A stretch of 6,550 bases of DNA, from positions 1 through 6,550 of the forward strand of contig JANWZY010000172.1 of NCBI GenBank assembly GCA_025061935.1, read 5' to 3'. This document shows, in pieces, positions 1 to 6,363 of this stretch. The notes beneath the pieces are model-generated. The model had not been told where the DNA came from. It saw only the letters and a program-made list of their open reading frames with translations, and made no database searches. Numbering within the stretch: position 1 is the first letter of the stretch; each line of letters starts with the position of its first letter. A program made the position numbers and the translations under genes. This DNA comes from Verrucomicrobiia bacterium (lineage in GTDB: Bacteria; Verrucomicrobiota; Verrucomicrobiia; Limisphaerales; DTLC01).

Positions 1-420
1 TCTGTGCCACCCACCGTATGATCGCAACCTGTTGCGTGCTTGGGTTCATTCGCGGCCACACCTCGATGTTTGTTATGACAAAGGTAGCCGCGAAATTAGT
101 GATGTAATCCGGGAGCCGCTGAACGAGGTAAACCCTGTAATCCTCAACTTCGCCGTCTAGAGTTGCCTAACGGCTCGACTGGCGTTTTCGACGTAAGCCG
201 GGTGGTTTTCTGTTGCAAAAACGCTGGACAGTGAGAAGTTGTTGCAGAACGTATGGGCGGATCATCCCTCAGCGTAAGATGACGGGTACGGCGGCCACAA
301 AAAACTGTCACACTGCTTCGGGACGCCAAGTCGAGAGTCGCCGTCTTTTGTCCCGTTTGCATTGTTGCTGCTGGTCTTTGCCGTGGCACTGGTGTGGGGG
401 CAACTTGTGCCGACACCTTT
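1..420 (-). pseudogene. Decayed GEVED-domain protein gene, runs off the left edge
   Basis: The minus-strand frame read from 166 down to the window edge gives DGEVEDYRV (codons 157-131), the hallmark that names the GEVED domain of secreted and surface proteins in Verrucomicrobiota, Planctomycetota and relatives. It continues into a stretch with FVITNIEV and QQVAIIRWVAQ, resembling the beta-strand domain that often follows GEVED in these proteins. A TAG at 167-169 closes this frame and there is no start codon between it and the motif, so it cannot be a complete gene. Just upstream, the neighbouring frame carries TTRLTSKTPVEPLGN, which fits the segment that normally precedes DGEVEDY. Further up, NNFSLS, NANGTKDGDSRLGVP and AQVAPTPVP resemble earlier GEVED pieces but lie in alternating frames. 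I infer several frameshifts and hence a dead gene. The motif itself is seen directly; the upstream pieces are weaker, and the upper limit near 420 is approximate. Sequencing error is a less likely alternative, because the other genes in the window are intact. Confidence 0.68.
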
Positions 421-603
421 TGTGCCTCGGACTAAGCGAACCGTGCGCAAGGTAATTCCAGGGGCTATGCTATCAGGCCTTTGGCCTTTGCATTCGGGAA
501 CGCGTAGGGCACACGGCAAACGCTGGGGTTTCTACGGCTTACATCGCGGACCGTGGGAATGTACCCCGGCCAGGGACCTGAAGAGTAAAGTCAAAGCGCG
601 CTT

Positions 604-2826
604 ATGCTGCAAACAAATCATACTTGGAAGTTCTTCCGCGCAGGCGGGGTTGATCAGGTCAGGTTCGAGTCGGGCGAAGACCTTGCCAACCTCGACCAGC
701 TCGATCAAAAGCTCTGGGTCGCGCTCGCATGCCCCACAACCGGCCTCGAATTCGACCAGGCCACACTCGCGCTCGTTGACACCGATCACGACGGCCGCAT
801 CCGCGCGCCCGAGTTGATCGCTGCGGTCAAATGGGCGGCGGGCCTGCTGAAAAACCCCGACAGCTTGCTCAAAGGCGAGCCTGTCCTCCGGCTGGATGCA
901 ATCAATGACGCGACGCCCGAGGGCAAGCAAATTCTTGCTTCGGCGAAACGGATCCTTGCCAGCCTGGGCAAGCCGGATGCAACCGAAATCAGCCTTTCGG
1001 ATGTCGCTGATGCCGCAAGAGCCTTTGCCCAGACACTTTTTAACGGCGACGGCGTTGTGCCTGCCGAAGCCGCCCCGGACGACGCAACGAGAGCTGTCAT
1101 AGCAGACATAATCTCATGCCTCGGGCCGGAACAGGACCGCAGCGGCAGGCCGGGGGTTAATCAGGCCAAAGTGGACAGGTTTTTTGCTGAGGCGGCGGCA
1201 TTGGTCGAGTGGTCGAACAAGGCTGCGGGGAACAAGACCGTTTTGCCCCTGGGCGATGCCACCGCCGCTGCCGCAGCAGCAGTCAAAGCGGTAAAAGCCA
1301 AGGTTGACGATTACTTCGCCCGTTGCAGGCTTGCGGCATTCGACCCGCGCGCAGCAGCCGCGTTGAACAGGCAGGAATCCGATTACCTGGCATTGGCAGC
1401 CAAGGACCTTTCGATCACTGCCGACGAGATAGCCGGCTTCCCGCTGGCGCAGGTCGCGCCGAACAAACCGTTGCCGCTGTTCGAGGGGGTCAACCCGGCC
1501 TGGGCGGGTGCGCTGGCCACACTGCACTCGGCAGCGGTCAAACCGCTGTTGGGCGACAAGACAGCTATTACCGAGGCAGACTGGGTGGCGTTGCAATCAA
1601 AACTTGCGCCGTACGAAGCCTGGCTTGCGTCGAAGCCGCCTGCTGCAGTCGAGAAGCTCGGCATCAGCCGCGTCCGCGAAATCCTGGCAGGCACCGCCCG
1701 GCAAACCATCACAGACCTGATCGCACGGGACAAGGCGCTCGAACCCGAGTTCAACGCCATCTCGACGGTCGAGCGGCTCCTGCGATACCACCGCGACCTG
1801 TGCAAGCTGTGCAACAATTTCGTCTCGTTCCGCGATTTTTACCGGCGCAAGGACAAGGCAATCTTCCAAGTCGGCACCCTGTACATGGACCAGCGCAGTT
1901 GCGATCTGTGTCTGCCCGTCGAAGACGTCGGCAAACACGCCGCGCTGGCCGGGCTGGCAGGCATGTACCTGGCCTACTGCGAGTGCACGCGCAAAAGCAC
2001 GGGCGAGAAACGCCTGATCGTCGCCGCGTTCACAGACGGCGACTCGGACAATTTGATGGTCGGGCGCAACGGCATTTTTTACGACCGCAAAGGCCGCGAC
2101 TGGGACGCGACGATTATCAAAATAGTCGAAAACCCGATTAGTCTGCGCCAGGCGTTCTGGTCGCCGTACAAGAAGTTTGTCCGGATGATCGAAGAATACG
2201 CCGCCAAACGCGCTGCCGCAGCCGAAGCCGCAACCACGGCCAAGCTCGAGACCGCCGCGGTGGCAGTCACAACCCCCGAAAAAGCCAAACCAATCGAGCC
2301 AAAGAAAATTGATGTCGGCACCGTGGCCGCGCTGGGCGTTGCATTCGGCGCAATTGGCACAGCAGTATCATTCCTTGCAACCGGGCTGGCAAAGCTGGCC
2401 TTGTGGCAAATCCCGCTGGTCATCGTTGCGCTCATGTTGATCATTTCCGGGCCGTCGGTGTTCATTGCGTGGTTGAAGCTACGCAAACGCAATCTCGGCC
2501 CGCTGCTGGACGCAAACGGTTGGGCAGTCAACACACGCGCAAAGATCAGCGTGCCACTCGGCAGATCGCTCACTCAGGTCGCCGCGTTGCCCCCGGGTGC
2601 GCATCGCGACCTGTTCGACCCGTTCGCCGAAAAGAAAAGCGTCTGGCCGAAGGTGGCCGTAGCAGTCGTGGTGCTCCTCATTTTGTACGGAATCCTGAAC
2701 AGCCTAGGTTACATCTACGAATGGACCGGCGGCCGGCTCGGCAAACCCAAACGACCGGCGCCAGCAGCCGGCGAAACTCAACCTGGCCCTGTGCAGGCCG
2801 GGACATCGACTAGCCCAACGCAATGA
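604..2826 (+). CDS. Uncharacterised EF-hand / Cys4 / membrane-anchored protein, 740 aa
   Basis: I recognise this as a member of a conserved bacterial family without an assigned function. Residues 59-70 (DTDHDGRIRAPE) form a textbook EF-hand loop: Asp at 1, 3 and 5, Gly at 6, Ile at 8 and Glu at 12. A degenerate relative, FNGDGVVPAE, is at 146-155. Residues about 160-395 are Ala-rich and mostly helical. Cys400/Cys403 and Cys433/Cys436 make two CxxC pairs 30 residues apart, likely one metal site, with Cys459 and Cys461 close behind. Residues 526-560 are a charged Ala/Glu/Lys helix that could be a coiled coil. Hydrophobic segments at about 573-595, 602-624 and 682-703 predict three membrane passes, the first two as a hairpin. 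Between them lies LGPLLDANGWAVNTRAKISVPLG (631-653), which looks conserved in the family. The Pro-rich tail ends in TGA. ATG 604 is chosen because WKFFRAGGVDQV at residues 8-19 looks like the family's N-terminus; no good ribosome binding site precedes it. There is no signal peptide, so the large N-terminal part is probably cytoplasmic. The gene stands alone; nothing convincing is seen at 421-603. Confidence 0.93.
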   Translation: MLQTNHTWKFFRAGGVDQVRFESGEDLANLDQLDQKLWVALACPTTGLEFDQATLALVDTDHDGRIRAPELIAAVKWAAGLLKNPDSLLKGEPVLRLDAINDATPEGKQILASAKRILASLGKPDATEISLSDVADAARAFAQTLFNGDGVVPAEAAPDDATRAVIADIISCLGPEQDRSGRPGVNQAKVDRFFAEAAALVEWSNKAAGNKTVLPLGDATAAAAAAVKAVKAKVDDYFARCRLAAFDPRAAAALNRQESDYLALAAKDLSITADEIAGFPLAQVAPNKPLPLFEGVNPAWAGALATLHSAAVKPLLGDKTAITEADWVALQSKLAPYEAWLASKPPAAVEKLGISRVREILAGTARQTITDLIARDKALEPEFNAISTVERLLRYHRDLCKLCNNFVSFRDFYRRKDKAIFQVGTLYMDQRSCDLCLPVEDVGKHAALAGLAGMYLAYCECTRKSTGEKRLIVAAFTDGDSDNLMVGRNGIFYDRKGRDWDATIIKIVENPISLRQAFWSPYKKFVRMIEEYAAKRAAAAEAATTAKLETAAVAVTTPEKAKPIEPKKIDVGTVAALGVAFGAIGTAVSFLATGLAKLALWQIPLVIVALMLIISGPSVFIAWLKLRKRNLGPLLDANGWAVNTRAKISVPLGRSLTQVAALPPGAHRDLFDPFAEKKSVWPKVAVAVVVLLILYGILNSLGYIYEWTGGRLGKPKRPAPAAGETQPGPVQAGTSTSPTQ

Positions 2827-2907
2827 GCCGAGACGCGACCTTCCCACATCTAAGTTATCGAGCCTTACACAACTCCGTAACGCTTTTCGCACCACTCCTT
2901 TAGCGCC

Positions 2908-3030
2908 CGGCTTCAGCCGGGTGTAAAAGGGACCGCGCGCCGGCAAGCCGTTTCAACGGGTTGGCTTGGGGGCGTAATACCGTTGAAACGGTTTCGTGGG
3001 TTCTTGCCAGAATTCACCAGGCTGAAGCCG
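2908..3030. repeat. Nested inverted-repeat element (REP-like / cruciform-forming)
   Basis: The outer arms are CGGCTTCAGCCGGGTG (2908-2923) and CACCAGGCTGAAGCCG (3015-3030), inverted copies matching at 15 of 16 positions. Inside these, CCGGCAAG (2940-2947) pairs with CTTGCCAG (3003-3010) at 7 of 8. Innermost, CCGTTTCAACGG (2948-2959) and CCGTTGAAACGG (2980-2991) are perfect inverted copies. Each inner 12-mer is also a small hairpin with a two-base centre, and the left outer arm overlaps a perfect 7-base-pair hairpin at 2906-2921 (CCCGGCT-TC-AGCCGGG). So the element can fold either as one long stem or as a row of small ones. Similar intergenic palindromes are, to my recollection, frequent in Verrucomicrobiota genomes and resemble REP elements mobilised by RAYT transposases; no such transposase is in the window. 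Confidence 0.8.
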
Positions 3031-3050
3031 AGTGGTTAATGAAAGCTGCT

Positions 3051-3066
3051 ACTCGCTATTGCGAGT
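3051..3066. repeat. Perfect 6-bp hairpin beside the nested repeat
   Basis: ACTCGC-TATT-GCGAGT is a perfect 6-base-pair stem with a four-base loop, 20 bases after the right outer arm of the nested element. An 8-base direct repeat, GGGACCGC, occurs inside the nested element (2929-2936) and again just after this hairpin (3073-3080), suggesting both belong to one composite repeat unit. Confidence 0.6.
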
Positions 3067-3120
3067 CTCAACGGGACCGCCCCCTAGGCCAAAAAACAGT
3101 TCCCTCAGGCGCGACCCATT

Positions 3121-3134
3121 CAGCCTAAAGGCTG
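3121..3134. repeat. Hairpin CAGCC-TAAA-GGCTG
   Basis: A perfect 5-base-pair stem with a TAAA loop, flanked by CATT on the left and TACTACAAAC on the right. The layout resembles the other palindromes in this gap and may be a second family of interspersed palindromic repeat. It is too short to judge alone; recurrence elsewhere in the genome would decide. Confidence 0.5.
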
Positions 3135-3238
3135 TACTACAAACAGAAACGGGATGTGGCGGGCCCGATGGGTTGGGTCGTGCCGTCGCGGTTGGGCTAT
3201 TTCTGCGAGCGCCAATGCGCGGTCGTGACAGAGCACAC

Positions 3239-3263
3239 CCCTCCACCCAGCGTGTGTGGAGGG
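3239..3263. repeat. 8-bp stem hairpin in the gene-free stretch
   Basis: CCCTCCAC (3239-3246) pairs perfectly with GTGGAGGG (3256-3263) across a nine-base loop. There is no T-run on either side, so it is not a standard intrinsic terminator, although it could act as a transcript-end stabiliser between the two convergent genes. Confidence 0.5.
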
Positions 3264-3412
3264 CGAGAGCTCCAGGCGCTAGTGCGAACGGCAAGGATTC
3301 GTTTCATGCGCAGAGCACTTTTGGAAATGCGGTGCCTCAACGCCGGCTTTATACACTAGGCCCGGCTGCTAATAATGCGTCGCGATTGTGGCTGTAGCCT
3401 CTTCCGAGACTT

Positions 3413-3451
3413 GTGGGGGTTAACCCCACGCCGGGCGTCACCGTACCCGGC
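3413..3451. repeat. Two adjacent hairpins
   Basis: GTGGGG (3413-3418) pairs with CCCCAC (3424-3429), centred on GTTAA. The next bases form GCCGGG (3430-3435) and CCCGGC (3446-3451), a second perfect 6-base-pair stem with a ten-base loop. The motif GTGGGGGTTAACC from the first hairpin recurs with one extra G at 3569-3582. Confidence 0.5.
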
Positions 3452-3717
3452 AAATGGTTCAACGCTCAGACCGGCCGCGGCAGTTGCACGCGTGGGCGCA
3501 GTTCAGGGAGGCACGGTAGCACCGAAATCGGTGAGGCGCGGCATCCACATTTTCAAAACCTACCTTCAGTGGGGGGTTAACCTAGCTGTGCTTGGGAAAA
3601 GCGCAGTCGCGCCGGCGTGCCGCCTGCCCGTTCGCTCCCAATGGTCCTGCTTGGCCAAAAGAGCGTGGCTGGTTCCGGCAGCGAACCGAATCCGAGCGTT
3701 GTAAAACCGCGAGTTGG

Positions 3718-4419
3718 TTACCGCCGTGGGTACCCGACGGGCTGCGTCAGGACGATTTTTTGGTCCGGCCGCAGTTTCATCGTTTCGGCCAGTGCGGTGC
3801 GGTTGACCATGCCCAGCACGACTGTGGCCAAGCCCTCCGACGCGCAATACAGGTACACGTTTTGGCTAACGAATCCGGTGTCTGTTGCAGCGAAAAAGTC
3901 CTTATCCTTTTCCGACGCATTGCCCATCTTTGCGTAGTCGGCTACGTAGATCAGGCACACAGGTGCGTCTTTTACGAAAGGTTGCATGCCGGTCTCACCC
4001 CGGACGTCTTTGGCAAGCACCGGTTGCAGAGTGTGCGTCTTCGGCTCGTACAGATAGAGTCCGCGTTGGAGCGCGACATAGACGTCAATCTCTTGCCAAT
4101 TCCGTGCTGTGGGCGCGGTTCGGCGGCCCGAATCCGGACGATTGATCCCGCATGCGGCCCAGAGCAGGTCGCTTAGCACCTGCATCGGCAACGGCTCGGT
4201 GCTGAACGCGCGGGTCGATTTCCTGTCCTTGAGCGCCTGCATGAGGGGTTTGCCGCCGTCGGTTCGCGGCTTCGGCAGCTCGATTGGCTTAAGCTCGTCG
4301 GTTTTCCCAGGATCAGGCGCTTGGGCTTGAGCAAAACAGAATGTTGCGCCAAGCCATAATACCGCCACTACCGCAGCGCAAAATTTCAACAGGCCACCGA
4401 TTGGTATCGTGCGTGTCAT
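3718..4419 (-). CDS. Exported SagB/ThcOx-family nitroreductase, 233 aa
   Basis: This is an FMN-dependent oxidoreductase fold of the nitroreductase superfamily, nearest to the SagB/ThcOx type; the physiological substrate is unknown. From ATG 4419, residues 5-30 form a Sec-type signal peptide (hydrophobic core FCAAVVAVLWLGATFCFA, likely cut before Gln31). A Pro/Lys linker follows. DRKSTRAF (65-72) is the family's FMN-phosphate RxSxR motif. LLWAACGINRP (85-95) and RRTAPTARNWQEIDVYV (99-115) are the conserved core, with Thr-Ala-Arg-Asn where Ser-Ala-Gly-Asn is usual. FVSQNVYLYCASEGLATVV and the terminal PVGYPRR match the family's end, so the protein is full length. The frame is open from a GTG at 4491, but the 24 extra residues are Arg/His-rich and would bury the signal peptide, so ATG 4419 is preferred. 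No RiPP precursor or cyclodehydratase gene is near, so a SagB-like role in azoline oxidation is unlikely. It lies 218 bases downstream of the galactosidase on the same strand. Confidence 0.92.
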   Translation of the reverse strand: MTRTIPIGGLLKFCAAVVAVLWLGATFCFAQAQAPDPGKTDELKPIELPKPRTDGGKPLMQALKDRKSTRAFSTEPLPMQVLSDLLWAACGINRPDSGRRTAPTARNWQEIDVYVALQRGLYLYEPKTHTLQPVLAKDVRGETGMQPFVKDAPVCLIYVADYAKMGNASEKDKDFFAATDTGFVSQNVYLYCASEGLATVVLGMVNRTALAETMKLRPDQKIVLTQPVGYPRR

Positions 4420-4637
4420 ACTCGTGTGGTTTTGGACGTGTTTGACAAAGCTCCGGATTCGCCTCCGCCGGTGCCGGTCCGAACTCGGCACGGGCGCACC
4501 AATTACTCAATAGAATTGGCTGCCACGCCGCAAGGCAAAAATGCATCGGGCCAGTCGCGCAGTGGCACCGGTTCGACACCCGCGGCCGGGGCTGAACCGT
4601 GTCCGCTAGTATTACGCGCAACTCGATGCAAAAGCGG
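4420..4637. other. Intergenic gap with one imperfect hairpin
   Basis: No coding sequence is seen between the galactosidase stop and the nitroreductase start. CACCGGTTC (4566-4574) and GAACCGTG (4594-4601) can form an 8-base-pair stem with one bulged C over a 19-base GC-rich loop. On the minus strand it lies 37 or more bases after the galactosidase stop and might end or stabilise that transcript, but it has no T-run. No convincing promoter for the nitroreductase gene was found by eye. Confidence 0.45.
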
Positions 4638-5915
4638 CTAGTTCGGCGTGGGCCGCAGGCTCGCTGTTCGCGGTCCGCGCAGTGCCGCAGCGTCGCCGGC
4701 CACCACTGGTTTGGGATCGCTCAGGCGTAACATCAGCACGTCGTGGCCCGGTATCTCAGCTATAAGCGGCTTTGCAGTTGTGCCAATATCTTTCTTGGCC
4801 CACAGGTCGCGGACACGGTACGCGAACTTGTCGAACTGCGGGCTGCGCCGGATTAACTCGTCGTAAACTTTCTGCTCCTTCCAGTCGAAAACAAACTGCT
4901 TGTTCGTGGTCGAGCGGTTTAGCACGCACATCGCCCATGCGTCGTTTGCCAGCGGCTTGAACCACACCTCGAGCCCGTCCTTGGCCGAATACCTGAACCC
5001 TTGCACCCCCAACGGGTCTTGGTCAATGGCGATCACCTCGCGGTTGGTTAGGATTTCGAGCGTCTCAGCGGACATGTTCCGGAGGTCGTTTCCGGCCATC
5101 AGCGGCGCAGCTAGCATGCACCACATCGAGAAATGCGCGCGGTCTTCGTTGGCCGACATGCCGTTGCCGACCTGGAGCATGTCCGGATCGTTCCAATGGC
5201 CCGGCCCGGCGTATGCGCGCAGTTCCGCGGTCCTGTCAATAATTTGAAGCACGCCCCAAGACCGCCAGCGCCCGCGCGTATCTGCAGTGTCGAACTTGCA
5301 TACGATATCGCCCGTGGTGCGCCACAGGTGCCCAATCTTGGGCCCCCAGAACCATGGCTTGTTCTGGCCCCATTCGCAAATGCTGAACACGACGGGGCGC
5401 CCCGCCGCGTATAACGCATCGCGCATCGTCATGTACGCGCCCTCGGCATTCAGCCCTTCGGTATTGCACCAGTCGTACTTCAGGTAGTCCACACCCCACT
5501 CGGCATACTTGAGCGCGTCCTGGTATTCGTGCCCGCGGCTGCCAGGCCGCCCCGCGCAGGTCTTGTATCCCGCACACGAGTAGATACCGAACTTGAGGCC
5601 CTTCGAATGAATGTAATCTGCCAACGCTTTCATCCCGGAAGGGAATAGCTTCGCATCGGGGTGAATGAATCCGAGATGATCGCGCTGGCCGTGCCAGCAG
5701 TCGTCTATCACAACGTATTCGTACCCGGCATCTTTCATGCCCGAGCTGACCATGGCGTCTGCGATTTGCCGGATCAGCTCTTCGCTGACGTTGCAGCCGA
5801 ACTTGTTCCAACTGTTCCAACCCATGGGCGGCGTAAGCGCCAAGCCCTCGAATTTTTGCGCATGCGCAATTGCGCACAGCAGACCTGCGCCAAGCACTAA
5901 CACTGTCAGTTTCAT
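4638..5915 (-). CDS. Exported GH27 alpha-galactosidase, 425 aa
   Basis: A glycoside hydrolase family 27 retaining enzyme that releases terminal alpha-galactose from oligosaccharides or polysaccharides outside the cytoplasm. From ATG 5915, MKLTVLVLGAGLLCAIAHA is a clean signal peptide, likely cut before Gln20. LALTPPMGWNSWNKFGC (25-41) opens the TIM barrel. YEYVVIDDCW (65-74) fits the alpha-galactosidase family signature. YLKYDWC carries the nucleophile Asp148, and WRTTGD carries the acid/base Asp203, four residues after Arg199 as in human alpha-galactosidase A. WNDPDM is at 241-246 and IDQDPLGVQG lies near the end of the barrel. A C-terminal beta domain follows from about EVWFKPL. Cys41/Cys73 and Cys120/Cys150 may form disulfides. 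An upstream TTG at 5945 would add MAKRRRPIVN before the signal peptide and is less likely. Some GH27 members act on alpha-N-acetylgalactosamine or beta-L-arabinopyranose, so the exact sugar is open. No transporter or other sugar gene is adjacent within the window. Confidence 0.96.
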   Translation of the reverse strand: MKLTVLVLGAGLLCAIAHAQKFEGLALTPPMGWNSWNKFGCNVSEELIRQIADAMVSSGMKDAGYEYVVIDDCWHGQRDHLGFIHPDAKLFPSGMKALADYIHSKGLKFGIYSCAGYKTCAGRPGSRGHEYQDALKYAEWGVDYLKYDWCNTEGLNAEGAYMTMRDALYAAGRPVVFSICEWGQNKPWFWGPKIGHLWRTTGDIVCKFDTADTRGRWRSWGVLQIIDRTAELRAYAGPGHWNDPDMLQVGNGMSANEDRAHFSMWCMLAAPLMAGNDLRNMSAETLEILTNREVIAIDQDPLGVQGFRYSAKDGLEVWFKPLANDAWAMCVLNRSTTNKQFVFDWKEQKVYDELIRRSPQFDKFAYRVRDLWAKKDIGTTAKPLIAEIPGHDVLMLRLSDPKPVVAGDAAALRGPRTASLRPTPN

Positions 5916-5997
5916 GTTCACGATGGGTCTTCGGCGTTTAGCCAATGATTATCCAGCGCAGAAACACAACGTACGCTTCCCCGACCGCGCGTGAGCC

Positions 5998-6363
5998 TCA
6001 ATTGATGCCCCGTGCCGAGGCAGTTTGCGCCCGGTCAAATACCCAAACGGTTTCATTCTCAAGTACGCGCCCGAACCGCGAGCCTGACCCGATCAACTGG
6101 TGCAGCTCGGCCTCGGTGTAAACCAGCAAATCTGCCGGGACGGGCAGCCGTGTTGCATCAAACTCGACCGCGCGCTGCTCGAACGGCTTGTCGCTCTGTT
6201 CCAGCACAATCACGATATCCAGGTCACTTCCCACACCCCAGTCGCCGCGTGCATATGAACCGGCGTACCCGACGCGAACAACCTCATGCCGCTGCGCCGC
6301 CAGTTGGCGTGCCCAGACGCGGATTGCAGCGTCCACCGTCTGCTTATCGGGCCATTTGAGCAT
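5998..6363 (-). CDS. MNT-type minimal nucleotidyltransferase (HEPN/MNT antitoxin), 121 aa
   Basis: A small DNA-polymerase-beta-fold nucleotidyltransferase. GSYARGDWGVGSDLDIVIV (residues 35-53) is the complete GSx10DxD motif: Gly35-Ser36, Asp47 and Asp49. The third metal-binding carboxylate is Asp78 in PADLLVY. The catalytic set is therefore intact. Studied HEPN/MNT systems use such a protein to AMPylate and neutralise the HEPN ribonuclease; that this one does so is inference. The start ATG 6363 is chosen because MLKWPDKQTVDAAIRVWA looks like the N-terminus of this subfamily; an in-frame ATG at 6390 would add nine residues. It overlaps the end of the HEPN gene by 20 bases, implying translational coupling, and there is no clear ribosome binding site. 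The galactosidase start is 82 bases downstream on the same strand. Confidence 0.92.
   Translation of the reverse strand: MLKWPDKQTVDAAIRVWARQLAAQRHEVVRVGYAGSYARGDWGVGSDLDIVIVLEQSDKPFEQRAVEFDATRLPVPADLLVYTEAELHQLIGSGSRFGRVLENETVWVFDRAQTASARGIN

Larger units (their letters stand above)
2827..3717. other. Gene-free stretch of about 890 bases rich in palindromes
   Basis: None of the six frames gives a protein-like sequence here; the longer open stretches are Arg/Pro-rich, lack family motifs and have no credible start. It separates two genes ending toward each other (the plus gene stopping at 2826 and the minus gene stopping at 3718), so no promoter is needed here, but transcript ends should lie within. 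It contains a nested inverted-repeat element and at least five other short perfect hairpins, several listed separately. None is followed by a clear T-run, so I do not call a classical intrinsic terminator. Confidence 0.75.

Noticed and set aside
2..160. Plus-strand open frame of 52 codons ending in TAG at 158-160
   Set aside because: The opposite strand over the same bases encodes DGEVEDYRV and following family-like sequence, so the plus-strand reading is taken as its shadow.
171..206. CGGCT...AGCCG stem followed by GGTGGTTTTC, as a possible terminator
   Set aside because: Only five paired bases with a long loop and a poor T-run, and it lies inside the minus-strand gene remnant.
362..817. 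Plus-strand open frame starting at TTG with a strongly hydrophobic beginning (LLLVFAVALVWG) that looks like a signal peptide
   Set aside because: It overlaps the confident 740-residue gene by over 200 bases, becomes Arg/Ser-rich nonsense and has no good start; the same bases fit the GEVED remnant on the other strand.
1323..2141. 272-codon plus-strand frame within the large gene
   Set aside because: Arg-rich out-of-frame shadow of the 740-residue gene, which has domain motifs in its own frame.
3032..3704. Open frames of 67-121 codons on both strands in the gene-free stretch
   Set aside because: Compositionally unlike proteins, overlapping hairpin repeats, no recognisable motif, and mutually overlapping in several frames as expected for GC-rich noncoding DNA.
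4420..4491. N-terminal extension of the nitroreductase from GTG 4491
   Set aside because: The added residues are Arg/His-rich and would place the signal peptide internally; ATG 4419 directly precedes the hydrophobic core.
5916..5945. TTG start at 5945 for the galactosidase
   Set aside because: It only adds ten basic residues before a complete signal peptide that begins with ATG 5915.
5948..5953. GATAAT on the minus strand, 33 bases before the galactosidase ATG, as a -10 promoter element
   Set aside because: No acceptable -35 hexamer at 16-18 bases; the only TTG-containing hexamer (TTGTGT) is 10 bases away.
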